Below are positions 56,940 through 64,000 of a stretch of DNA of 64,000 bases, piece by piece. The first letter of the stretch is position 1; each line of letters begins with the position of its first letter. Source of the stretch: a virus. The notes beneath the pieces were generated by a model. The model saw nothing but the letters and a program-made list of their open reading frames with translations, made no database searches and had not been told where the DNA came from. The translations under genes were made by a program, and so were the position numbers. The stretch is from IMG/VR virus record IMGVR_UViG_3300020152_000002, positions 1 through 64,000 of that record, one strand, 5' to 3'.

Positions 56940-58984
56940 TGGAAGGCCGGGCTCTCCGCCCCTACCCGCCTGTCGTCGTCAGCTTTGACGGCGAGCTTGC
57001 GCCTGCCTCCGTCGAAAACCTGACGCCCATCGTCGTCGAGTGGAAGCGCCGAGATCGCCGCAAGCAGATCATCGCCCTGCCGAGCGATCCCGACGAGGAT
57101 GTTGAAAGCGGCACCGAGTTCTGCGTTCGTCACGGCCCGCCCGGCTTCCAGACGGTCACTGTCCTCGGCACAGCGTCCGAGACCAGCGGCGACTTCAATC
57201 TGGACTTCGCGGGTTACAGCCGCATCGAAATCTTCGCGCGGCGCGACGGGTATGAGAGCACGGCATTCGTCTTCGACACGACGGCGGAGAACGGGGCTGG
57301 GGCCTCCGTCGCCGGATTGCTGGGCACCGTGGCCGTCACTGGCGCTGTCGAAGGCGCTGTGACCGTTCAGGTCGAAGCCGAACTGCCGACCATCGACATC
57401 CAGTTCACGGAGCCGGTGGAGCTTGAAGTCGAACTGCCCGAAGCGATCACCGTCACGCCGGTCGAAGGGTCGGTGGACACTATCGTCGAGATCACCGAGA
57501 ACTTCATCATCGGCGTGTCGTCGCTGCTGGAAGTTACGGTAGACATCAGCGTTGAAGCCGCAGGCGACATCGGCACAATCACGGCCACGGTTCCGACTGT
57601 CACTCTTGAGGCCGGAGCCGACAAGGTGGCGGGCACGGGCATCTACGCCTTCCCGGCCGTCGTGCTCGATGAAGTCCTCGGGTTCGCGGAGGGTGAGATC
57701 GTCGAGCCGACAACCACCATGGCAACGCCGATTTGGGGCAACAACGGGCGCATGGCGGGCAGCGTTCCGTTCTCTACGGGCAGCGTCACGCGCTACGTCA
57801 ACCCGCTGGGCCAGTTGCTCCCCTACGCCGACTTCGCCTACACGCCGCATACGACCGAAGGCGCTTGGCGTCATCCGATTGGCGCGGACGGAACGCTGGA
57901 CCGCCTCAACATCAACGTCTCGGCTAACGGCCGCAGTTCCGACACCGTGTTCACGCTGACTGTCAACGGTGTCGATACGACGCAAACTGTGACTGTCGGC
58001 GGGGGCGTGACCGGAGACGTGCTGACCGCTGGTGATCCGGTCGCCGTGGTGGCTGGCGATCTGCTGGGCCTCAAAGTCGTGACCGGCGCAGGCGGTGGCA
58101 CCCTGTCGCTGGCCTGCACCAGCATGTCGTTCGAGGCAGACGAGGGAGTGGTCATGCACCACTCCATGATGGGCGATCTCGCCATGAACCAAGCGCCGTC
58201 CACGGGCGCGCGGGGCGGCCCGATCCATGGCACGGTCGAAGGCAACAGCTTCGGCGAGTCGTGGGATGGTTCGCCGATCTCGTCGGGCAACAACTATTCC
58301 GCCCGTGTCCACACCGCAGGCGTTGTCAGCCGTCTTGTCGTTTACGTTCCCACGAACACGTCTTCTGTGGATCAGACGTTCACGCTCTGGAAGAACGGTG
58401 TCGCAACCGACCTGTTCGTGACTATCCCGGCGGGCACGACAGGACAGTTCTCGAACAACGCCGACGAGATCGCTGTCGAGCCCGGCGACAGGCTTCATTA
58501 TCGACTGGTAGCGACAGCAGGCGGCGGAACAGGGTCGTCCCGGTTCGGCTGGGCACAGTGTATCATCTCGCGGGATGTCGCGGCCTACGACGTGTATGTC
58601 GCGCAGCGAGCATCCGATACGCTGCAAGGTTATAGCGGCTCGCAGCACTTCTTTGGCCTTGCGCTCATCAACCCGAATACGAGCGACAACGACACTGGCA
58701 GCCACACTCGTCAAAACCTGCCAGTTGGCGGCGTCGTGGACAAGCTGTGGGTGCGTTACAATCACTCGGGCGGCGGCACGTCAGGATACAGCTACACGCT
58801 GCGTAAGGGCGGGGCCAACACGGCGCTGGCGGCGAACGCCCCGGCGAGCACCGGAAGCGGCACGGCGGAAGATACGACGCACACCGTCAACTTCGCGGAC
58901 GGCGACCGCGTGTCGGTCGGCTTCCAAGCGGAGTCGTTCAGCCAGTGGCCGCAGGCATGGGGCTTCACGGTCTCGGCCGCCTGA
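56939..58984 (+). CDS. tail fibre/receptor-binding-like protein, 681 aa
   Basis: Beta-rich with short repeats (LPTIDIQFTEPVELEVELPE; GDIGTITATVPTVTLEAG) similar in style to the C-terminal part of 36014-40261. The second half holds three related blocks of about 120 residues with LTVNGVDTTQTVTV, LWKNGVATDLFVTI and LRKGGANTALAANA. Last tail gene; start overlaps the upstream stop (TGATG). Confidence 0.65.
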   Translation: MEGRALRPYPPVVVSFDGELAPASVENLTPIVVEWKRRDRRKQIIALPSDPDEDVESGTEFCVRHGPPGFQTVTVLGTASETSGDFNLDFAGYSRIEIFARRDGYESTAFVFDTTAENGAGASVAGLLGTVAVTGAVEGAVTVQVEAELPTIDIQFTEPVELEVELPEAITVTPVEGSVDTIVEITENFIIGVSSLLEVTVDISVEAAGDIGTITATVPTVTLEAGADKVAGTGIYAFPAVVLDEVLGFAEGEIVEPTTTMATPIWGNNGRMAGSVPFSTGSVTRYVNPLGQLLPYADFAYTPHTTEGAWRHPIGADGTLDRLNINVSANGRSSDTVFTLTVNGVDTTQTVTVGGGVTGDVLTAGDPVAVVAGDLLGLKVVTGAGGGTLSLACTSMSFEADEGVVMHHSMMGDLAMNQAPSTGARGGPIHGTVEGNSFGESWDGSPISSGNNYSARVHTAGVVSRLVVYVPTNTSSVDQTFTLWKNGVATDLFVTIPAGTTGQFSNNADEIAVEPGDRLHYRLVATAGGGTGSSRFGWAQCIISRDVAAYDVYVAQRASDTLQGYSGSQHFFGLALINPNTSDNDTGSHTRQNLPVGGVVDKLWVRYNHSGGGTSGYSYTLRKGGANTALAANAPASTGSGTAEDTTHTVNFADGDRVSVGFQAESFSQWPQAWGFTVSAA

Positions 58985-58985
58985 C

Positions 58986-59015
58986 TAGAAATCTGATGCG
59001 CCGGGGTGGTAGGTT
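58986..59015 (+). promoter_or_regulatory. weak promoter candidate before the lysis-type genes
   Basis: TAGAAA (58986-58991), 18-nt spacer, TAGGTT (59010-59015), just after the tail gene stop. Two mismatches from consensus in the -35 box. Confidence 0.35.
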
Positions 59016-59043
59016 CGGCGATCCTTGCGCCCCGGAAGCTGCC

Positions 59044-59550
59044 GTGCCCCGCCCGAACTCGCTCACGAACTGGATCAAGCTGCCCGTCGATCTCAAGCGG
59101 GTCGGCGAATGGATCAGCATGTTGCGCGATCTCGCGGCTCTGCTGTTCATCCCGTTCCTGTGCCTCTACGGCGCGATCATGGTCTATGTCCTCGTCCGGT
59201 TCTTCGGGAACCCGGAGCGGCCGGAGAGCGTGGTGCTGGCGGTCGTGAACTATCTCGGCGCGGCGCTGGTCGGCCTGTGCGTCCTGATCGGGCTGGGCGT
59301 CCTCTGGCTTCAACGCCGGAACATCCCGACCATGACGATCACGACGCCCATGGGCACCGTCAACATCGGCTCTGGCGACGCCGCACAGGCCGGGCTTGCC
59401 GGAGCGGTCATCGACGCCATCACCCCGCCTGACGCGCCCTCCGTGGCCGCCGCTGCGGCCGGTGGAGCACCCCCGCCGTCCAAGCCTGCGGCCACGGCTG
59501 CCGCCGACGCGGAGTTCGAGCCCGAACCGCCCGCCGGAGGGAAGTCCTGA
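59044..59550 (+). CDS. two-TM membrane protein, 168 aa
   Basis: GTG at 59044 has GGAAG about 8 nt upstream; an ATG at 58996 is an alternative without a ribosome site. Helices near FIPFLCLYGAIMVYVLVRFF and YLGAALVGLCVLIGLGVLWL, then a Pro/Ala-rich tail. Located directly before the spanin genes, so a lysis role (holin or antiholin) is possible. Confidence 0.55.
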   Translation: MPRPNSLTNWIKLPVDLKRVGEWISMLRDLAALLFIPFLCLYGAIMVYVLVRFFGNPERPESVVLAVVNYLGAALVGLCVLIGLGVLWLQRRNIPTMTITTPMGTVNIGSGDAAQAGLAGAVIDAITPPDAPSVAAAAAGGAPPPSKPAATAAADAEFEPEPPAGGKS

Positions 59551-60101
59551 TGCTGAACTGGATCGCAGACCGCATCTTCGGGCCGCTGTTCGACGGCCTG
59601 CTGACGTGGGCACCGTGGCTCTGGCTGGCCCTGTGCGCCACGGTGGCGCTCTACCTCTTTTTCGCCATGCCGCTCGTGTTCAAGCGGCGCTGGCAGGCCA
59701 TCGTCGCTGCCGCCGTCGTCGGGTTCGTCGCGCTGTGGGTGTGGCAACACTTCGACGAGTTCGCAGACTTGAAGCGCCAGAACGACGAACTGGTTCAACA
59801 GAACGAAGAACTCGAAGGCCGAGTGGACAATCTCGGTCAAAGCATCAGCAACTATGAGACCGCAGTCGGCAATCTCGAACGTCGTCAACGTCAGATCAGA
59901 GCCGAGATCACCGCAGCCCGACAAGGGCTCGACAGTGAGACCATTCAGAGGGAAGTCAACAATGATCCGGGGCAAGCTGCTGTCGATCTGTCTGATCGCT
60001 GGAATAGCTTTGGCAGGATGTCAGACGAGGCCACAAGCGGGTTCGGCCGTCCAACGGCTTCCGCTACCGGCCCCAGCGCCGACGCAGACGCAGGAAGTTG
60101 A
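59550..60101 (+). CDS. i-spanin (Rz-like), 183 aa
   Basis: Two N-terminal hydrophobic helices (about 22-42 and 49-66) followed by a coiled coil (70-120, FADLKRQNDELVQQNEELEG). An out-of-frame lipoprotein gene begins inside its 3' part, as in lambda Rz/Rz1. Spanins link inner and outer membranes and fuse them in the last step of lysis. A single TM is usual, so the second helix is odd. Confidence 0.7.
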   Translation: MLNWIADRIFGPLFDGLLTWAPWLWLALCATVALYLFFAMPLVFKRRWQAIVAAAVVGFVALWVWQHFDEFADLKRQNDELVQQNEELEGRVDNLGQSISNYETAVGNLERRQRQIRAEITAARQGLDSETIQREVNNDPGQAAVDLSDRWNSFGRMSDEATSGFGRPTASATGPSADADAGS

Positions 60102-60276
60102 GTGGGGCATCCTACAGCCGGGGGAACAGCCGTCAGAGACGGTCGTTACCCTCACCTTGCCCATGTTTGATCGTCTCGTGTCCAACGAAGCTGAACAGTT
60201 GCGTTGGATCAAGGAAGCTGTAGAACAGCTTCGCTACTACAGAGGCGAACAACCGGGGGCCACGCAGCAGCGATGA
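59962..60276 (+). CDS. o-spanin (Rz1-like) lipoprotein, 104 aa
   Basis: MIRGKLLSICLIAGIALAGC is a type II signal peptide with lipobox LAGC (cleavage before Cys20), followed by a Pro-rich stretch (LPLPAPAPTQT). It overlaps the Rz-like gene in another frame by 140 nt. Ribosome site GAGGGAAG upstream. Longer than lambda Rz1, with a helical C-terminal part (EAEQLRWIKEAVEQLRYYRG). Confidence 0.75.
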   Translation: MIRGKLLSICLIAGIALAGCQTRPQAGSAVQRLPLPAPAPTQTQEVEWGILQPGEQPSETVVTLTLPMFDRLVSNEAEQLRWIKEAVEQLRYYRGEQPGATQQR

Positions 60277-60740
60277 CCAAGCCTATGATCCTCGTCCACT
60301 TCGATCACTTCCGCGAGACCTTCCCGTTTCGGGCTCTCGAATGGCTGATGGCCGTCGTCCTGATCGGGTGGGGCCTTGTGCTGCTGCACCCTGACTACTC
60401 GGCCGATCAGTCCGCGTGGGCGAATACGCTGTTCGCTCACGTCTCGTCTCAACTTTTTGGTCAAGCCTGCCTCGTCGTAGGCTTGATTAGGTTCACCGCC
60501 CTGCTTATCAATGGTCTGTGGTGGAGGACGCCGTTTGCACGTCTTGTAACAACCTTCGCCGCCAACTTCCTGTGGGTCGCCATCGTCTTCGGGCTGGCTG
60601 CGTCGGACACGTTGAATACTGGCTGGGCTGTGTATCCCGCCTTTGTAGTCGCCGAGTTCTATAACGCCTTCCGTTCCGCCGACGACTCCCGCAAAAGTTG
60701 GCTGGAACGAAAGGCAGCGCGAGTTGGACGGTCTCGATAA
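60273..60740 (+). CDS. multi-pass membrane protein, 155 aa
   Basis: ATGA overlap with the Rz1-like gene. About four hydrophobic helices (WLMAVVLIGWGLVLL, LFGQACLVVGLIRFTALLI, ARLVTTFAANFLWVAIVFGL, WAVYPAFVVAEFYNAF). Position next to the spanins suggests a lysis-associated protein; holin is one option. Confidence 0.6.
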   Translation: MTKPMILVHFDHFRETFPFRALEWLMAVVLIGWGLVLLHPDYSADQSAWANTLFAHVSSQLFGQACLVVGLIRFTALLINGLWWRTPFARLVTTFAANFLWVAIVFGLAASDTLNTGWAVYPAFVVAEFYNAFRSADDSRKSWLERKAARVGRSR

Positions 60741-61131
60741 GCTCCCGGCATGGATACAGGTCGCGGTCTTTCTTGGCGTCCTGATCGCCACCACCGTCGC
60801 CTCTGCCTCCGGGTGGATGCGCGACAAGTGGTTTAAGCGCCCATCCTCCGCCCCCTCGCCTACGCTCCCCACGAAAGATGCCGTCGTGATGTCGGCCGCT
60901 ATCGCGGACAGTCAGGCCATCAACAATCTGGCTACCGGCATCAACCGGCTCGTGGACTTCCTTGAACAGGACCGCGAAGATCAGGAGCGCAGGGACCGCG
61001 CCCTGCGGACGTGCATCCAAGAGCTTCTGGACAGCAACGACCGGGTGGCGGGGCTCTTGAGGCAGGCCCTCCATCCGTTCGGCTTCGGCGGCGTCGCCCG
61101 GCCGGGGGACAGGCCGCCGGACGGCTCTTGA
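60724..61131 (+). CDS. single-TM protein with coiled-coil, 135 aa
   Basis: TTG start at 60724, overlapping the previous gene by 17 nt. One N-terminal helix (IQVAVFLGVLIATTVASASG), then a charged coiled coil (FLEQDREDQERRDRALRTC). Could be a holin-like or spanin-accessory protein. Unknown. Confidence 0.55.
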   Translation: MDGLDKLPAWIQVAVFLGVLIATTVASASGWMRDKWFKRPSSAPSPTLPTKDAVVMSAAIADSQAINNLATGINRLVDFLEQDREDQERRDRALRTCIQELLDSNDRVAGLLRQALHPFGFGGVARPGDRPPDGS

Positions 61132-61221
61132 CGGAACGGCCGGGCCGTGGGATAGGGAGATCGTCTAGGCCGGGCTGCGCGCTCGTTCTTGGTCATGTGG
61201 GAAGCCAACTCCTGTGACGTT

Positions 61222-61253
61222 CAGCCCCGCCGGTCTTCGGATCGGCGGGGCTG
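61222..61253 (+). terminator. 14-bp UUCG hairpin at the end of the rightward operon
   Basis: CAGCCCCGCCGGTC-TTCG-GATCGGCGGGGCTG, a stem of 14 bp with one G-U, followed by ATGCGTTTT. It shares a 16-nt core with the terminator at 11022-11043. Confidence 0.8.
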
Positions 61254-61262
61254 ATGCGTTTT

Positions 61263-61280
61263 CGGGCTTGCCCGATTTTT
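61263..61280 (+). terminator. CGGGCTTGCCCG hairpin with T5 tail
   Basis: CGGGCTTGCCCG (61263-61274) followed by ATTTTT. Second terminator after 61222-61253; its T-run overlaps the stop codon of the convergent gene (61279-61281). Confidence 0.7.
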
Positions 61281-61563
61281 AAGCGTCGTCCCCGTAAAGC
61301 AGGATCATGTAGTTGTCACCGTGGCACCGCTTCGGTTTACAGTGGCAGACCAAATCCCTTCCGCGCAGGTATTCCAGCCAAGCAGGGTTCTCGGCGGCAC
61401 GGTTACGCGCATATACTAGGTGCAGATCGCAGACATCATCGCGGGTGGTTCCATGGACACCGATGACGAAGGGATTGCCGTAGGCCGTCCCTCTGTCGAT
61501 ACACACCGCGTCGGCCGGGTAGCCGTCACGCTTCATGTTCAAGACGCGAGGGCGGTCAGCCAC
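61279..61563 (-). CDS. DUF4326-family protein, 94 aa
   Basis: The motifs RVLNMKRDGYPADAVCIDRG, GNPFVIGVHG, and LRGRDLVCHCKPKRCHGD correspond to DUF4326, a phage and bacterial family with a conserved CHCKPK-x-CHGD end. Activity unknown. GTG start at 61563, overlapping the stop of the upstream nuclease-like gene. Confidence 0.75.
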   Translation of the reverse strand: MADRPRVLNMKRDGYPADAVCIDRGTAYGNPFVIGVHGTTRDDVCDLHLVYARNRAAENPAWLEYLRGRDLVCHCKPKRCHGDNYMILLYGDDA

Positions 61564-62161
61564 CGGCTCGCTGTCCTTGACCGAACCGAAACCGCGACCG
61601 GCTGTCGATGAAGCCCTCGTCTTGCAACAGGGCCTCCACGGGCGACAGAGCGATGGCGTCGATTCCGGGCGTCGCCTCTGCCAGCAGATCGGCGTAGGCC
61701 CCCGCCACGGTCGGCCGGGCCAGCAGATCGTAGAGAGCCCGCACCGTGGCCGCATCCCGGCGAGGAACAGCCGGGCAAGCTCGGGTCAGGATGCAGCGCC
61801 GGTCCAGCGTCTCGTGCGTCACAGCGCCCCTCTCGGGCAGGCTGGGCAGGAACAGGCCGGGGACCAGCCAAACGCGCTCCACGCAGCCGATCAGGGCATA
61901 GCTGCGGCCACCTGCCAGCCACCGCTTCTGCCCCCACTCCCGCTGCCCGCGCTCGAACCTGATCTCGCCTCCGGCGATCCGCTTCCGGGGCTGGTGCAGC
62001 AGCTTGGTCTCAAGGTGGAAGGAGCCGCCGTCATAGCAGCCTTCGATGTCCGGCGTCGCCTTGCCGACGACGTTCTCTACACGCTGGGCGTGGAACTTGG
62101 GACTGCTGAAATCTGGATGGCGCTTAAGCCAGTCCCACAGGATGCCTTCGGACGACGCCAT
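61556..62161 (-). CDS. PD-(D/E)XK-type nuclease (VRR-NUC/RecU-like), 201 aa
   Basis: Sequence ENVVGKATPDIEGCYDGGSF followed by HLETKL fits the PD-x(10-15)-ExK catalytic pattern, with the later QREWGQKRWLAGGRSYALIG like the helix and strand that follow in VRR-NUC and resolvase-type nucleases. Probably a Holliday-junction or repair nuclease. The C-terminal half is helical. Confidence 0.65.
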   Translation of the reverse strand: MASSEGILWDWLKRHPDFSSPKFHAQRVENVVGKATPDIEGCYDGGSFHLETKLLHQPRKRIAGGEIRFERGQREWGQKRWLAGGRSYALIGCVERVWLVPGLFLPSLPERGAVTHETLDRRCILTRACPAVPRRDAATVRALYDLLARPTVAGAYADLLAEATPGIDAIALSPVEALLQDEGFIDSRSRFRFGQGQRAGG

Positions 62162-62165
62162 GGCG

Positions 62166-62735
62166 TCACCGCGCCGCGAACCAGTCGGCGTAGGACATGT
62201 CCCGGTCGATCTGCTGGAACACCTTCGCGTAGATGAACTGATACAGGTGCTTTTGCAGCGTGACGCCGATGTCGTTGATCAGGTCTTCGACGCCGGTCAG
62301 TTCATCCACCTTGAAGTCGGTCGGAACGCGCGGCTGTTGACCGGGAACGCGCAGGCGGAAGACGAAGCCGCCGTTCTCCTTGATCAGATCGGCTTCGTTC
62401 TGGTGCCGCACGTCGTCGCAGATGATCAGCGCCTTGGACTGCCCCGCCATGACGAACTGTTGGAGCCACAGGTTTCCGTTCGTCAGGTCTCGGGCCACCT
62501 TGCCGATGCCCTCCATGAACTGACGCGGCGACGCTCCGCAGAGCGCCGGGTGCGGCTGTTCCTTGAGGACGGGATCGCGCAGGACTTCCATCGGGACGCC
62601 GAGCACGACCATGATCTCCCTGATCTTGTCGGCGAACGAGATGCAGGTGAACCCATGGCCCTGCGTGAAGTAGTGCGACAGCGTGGTCTTCCCGCTGCCG
62701 ACGTATCCGGCGATGCCGATGATCAGGCGCGACAT
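62166..62735 (-). CDS. deoxynucleoside monophosphate kinase, 189 aa
   Basis: Walker A GIAGYVGSGKTTLSHYF at the N-terminus (about 7-23), FADKIREIM and LVIICDDVRHQNEADLI-like segments, and FRLRVPG after the strand match phage dNMP kinases, which convert dNMPs to dNDPs for phage DNA synthesis. Confidence 0.8.
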   Translation of the reverse strand: MSRLIIGIAGYVGSGKTTLSHYFTQGHGFTCISFADKIREIMVVLGVPMEVLRDPVLKEQPHPALCGASPRQFMEGIGKVARDLTNGNLWLQQFVMAGQSKALIICDDVRHQNEADLIKENGGFVFRLRVPGQQPRVPTDFKVDELTGVEDLINDIGVTLQKHLYQFIYAKVFQQIDRDMSYADWFAAR

Positions 62736-62744
62736 GACGATCCC

Positions 62745-63092
62745 TTACGGCAGCGGAACTTCGACGGGCTTGTAAACTCCGTCTTTCCGGTCCCACTTGA
62801 GGACTTGCAGCCGGGGGCAGTCGGTCAGGCTGTAGACGACGATGGCGGCGAGACCGCACAGCACCGGATCGCCGCTGAACACGAGATAGTCCACTTCGGC
62901 GTTGAACTCGGACAGCTTCTCGTTCAGCAAGTCCAGTTCGTCGCGGCCTTCCAGTTCCTCCATCTGCTTCTTCGTCGCAGGCAGCAAGAAGTGGACAGCG
63001 CCGTAGGGATACAGCGACGAGTAGTCGTGGCTGGCGTAGGTGCCATCCTTCTGCTTGTAGCGGCTTTCTTGGACGACGAATACTCGTGACAT
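62745..63092 (-). CDS. hypothetical conserved phage protein, 115 aa
   Basis: Alpha/beta protein (RVFVVQESRYKQKDGTYASH; VDYLVFSGDPVLCGLAAIVV) with the look of a conserved phage protein of unknown function. TGATG-like overlap with the helicase gene at 63092. Confidence 0.65.
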   Translation of the reverse strand: MSRVFVVQESRYKQKDGTYASHDYSSLYPYGAVHFLLPATKKQMEELEGRDELDLLNEKLSEFNAEVDYLVFSGDPVLCGLAAIVVYSLTDCPRLQVLKWDRKDGVYKPVEVPLP

Positions 63093-64000
63093 TAGACGTA
63101 TGACTCCTGTAGCAGTCGCTTCAACTCGACGAGGCCCGTGCCTGCGATCAGGTCTGCTACGTTGATCTTGTTTGAGAGAGCGTTGAGGATGTAGCTGTCG
63201 ATGCTATTCAAGCCGATGATGTCGATTAGGTCAACGGGGAGCTTGCCGATTTGGGTGCCCCGCTCGCTCGCCTGATCGCGCTGGATCAGGTCGAAGGTGT
63301 GCGACCCCCAAATGATCGTGTTGCAGAAGGACAGGTCGCCCCCGACGCCGCCGGACAGGGCATGGCCGAAGATGACCTTCTTGGTCTCGCTCCGGCCGAA
63401 GTCGTAGATCGTCTGGATATGGCTGCCCCCGGATTTGCCGTGGACTTCCGAGAACCCGATGTCGGCCGCCTCTAGCAGCTTCCGCATGACATCGAACTCG
63501 TAGTGGTATTGAAGCCATATGATGACCTTGCCCTGCGCCTTCTCGACTTCGTTCATTATCAGATTGAAGCGAGGGTTTTCTTCCGGCGGGACCAGTTCGA
63601 TCAGCCCATCCGTCTTCGTGATCAGGAAGCCGCTGCCTACCTGCTGTAGCTTCTGGAAGAACACGCCGCCGTCAAGGATTTCACCGTCAAGGACGGGGTT
63701 CTCTTGCAGCGTGTCGTAGACCTTCTGCTGCTTGTCCGTCATCTCGAACAAGCGTTCGATGTTCAGGGGCTTGTGAAGCTCCGGGACATCTTCACGACGC
63801 AGCACGGTAGTCCACTTCTCGATCCGTCGCGTCAGTTCTTCTTCGTTCTGCGGCCCGAGGAACTTCACATACGGACGGCCTGCCCGCGTCTTCGTAACTT
63901 CCCACAGACCGAAGTAGTTCTTGAACTCCTCATACGTCGTGAAGCCGAGCGCCCCCTTCTCAAGAAGCTCGAACTCGCTGTAGGCGTTCATCGGGTTGCC
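63092..64000 (-). CDS. SNF2-like helicase, C-terminal part (runs off window)
   Basis: The frame is open to the window edge; the first residues GNPMNAYSEF match the TGTP-x-N region before SNF2 motif IV. Later GKVIIWLQYHYEFDVMRKLL, the SGGSHIQTIYDFG region and HALSGGVGGDLSFCNTIIWG (motif V-like) and DLIQRDQASERG (motif VI) fit the second RecA-like domain. ATP-dependent DNA translocation or remodelling. Confidence 0.8.
   Translation of the reverse strand, partial: GNPMNAYSEFELLEKGALGFTTYEEFKNYFGLWEVTKTRAGRPYVKFLGPQNEEELTRRIEKWTTVLRREDVPELHKPLNIERLFEMTDKQQKVYDTLQENPVLDGEILDGGVFFQKLQQVGSGFLITKTDGLIELVPPEENPRFNLIMNEVEKAQGKVIIWLQYHYEFDVMRKLLEAADIGFSEVHGKSGGSHIQTIYDFGRSETKKVIFGHALSGGVGGDLSFCNTIIWGSHTFDLIQRDQASERGTQIGKLPVDLIDIIGLNSIDSYILNALSNKINVADLIAGTGLVELKRLLQESYV

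Noticed and set aside
1-64000. Temperate phage functions
   Set aside because: No integrase, excisionase, CI-type repressor or attachment-site core was seen, though genes outside the window remain unknown.
1-64000. Avoidance of the CcrM site GANTC as host evidence
   Set aside because: Several GANTC sites are present, and a statistical count could not be run, so no claim is made.

Overview
The window is a 64-kb piece of a double-stranded DNA tailed phage with siphovirus-type gene content. It is GC-rich, densely packed, and full of ATGA, GTGA, TGATG and TAATG gene overlaps. It contains terminase, portal, an HK97-type capsid module, a lambda-like tail module with a programmed frameshift, a 1660-residue tape measure and a lysis set. 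I saw no integrase, excisionase or CI-type repressor and no tRNA gene, so a lytic lifestyle is the simpler reading. The host is probably a high-GC proteobacterium. A dense cluster of TTAA half-sites, some with the TTAA-N7-TTAA spacing of alphaproteobacterial CtrA boxes, makes a Caulobacterales-like host a reasonable guess but not a demonstrated one. Both window ends cut through genes: a UvrD-like helicase on the left and a SNF2-like helicase on the right, so the phage genome extends beyond the window.

Layout. (1) 1-21.9 kb, leftward: about 45 mostly small genes, nearly all without known function. They include a UvrD/PcrA-type helicase, an HNH nuclease, a NADAR (YbiA-like) protein, a P-loop NTPase, two proteins with a ribosome-modulation-factor-like motif, many zinc-ribbon proteins and several small membrane proteins. 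At least nine sigma-70-like promoters (TTGACA-like, 17-19 nt spacer, often TAGRGN at -10) divide this block into short operons. (2) 21.9-23.1 kb, non-coding: an AT-rich segment, tandem 35-bp repeats, 27 TTAA sites in about 360 bp and a perfect 12-bp inverted repeat. It is a candidate origin and/or control region between divergent transcription units. (3) 23.1-26.2 kb, rightward: seven genes with distinctive codon choice and no assigned function, driven by one clear promoter. (4) 26.7-58.98 kb, rightward: terminase small and large subunits, portal, a holin candidate and endolysin, scaffold, major capsid protein, head proteins, a 1415-residue glycine-rich fibre, head-tail connectors, tail tube, tail assembly chaperones with a GGGAAAC frameshift site, tape measure, distal tail and hub proteins and a second fibre-like protein. 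(5) 59.0-61.1 kb, rightward: membrane proteins and an overlapping Rz/Rz1 spanin pair. (6) 61.3-64 kb, leftward: DUF4326 protein, PD-(D/E)XK-type nuclease, dNMP kinase, an unknown protein and a SNF2-like helicase.

How it fits together: the ends and left part carry DNA metabolism and presumed host-takeover genes, and the right half builds and releases the virion. Two cross-cutting features stand out. A short D-x-[FW]-[DA]-x-L motif sits at or near the extreme C-terminus of many otherwise unrelated proteins, including the small terminase and a head protein. Second, hairpins are packed into promoters: at two sites a hairpin occupies or covers the spacer between the -35 and -10 boxes, and at other sites stop codons double as promoter hexamers. 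All functional calls are made by reading protein motifs and gene order; none was checked by a database search.
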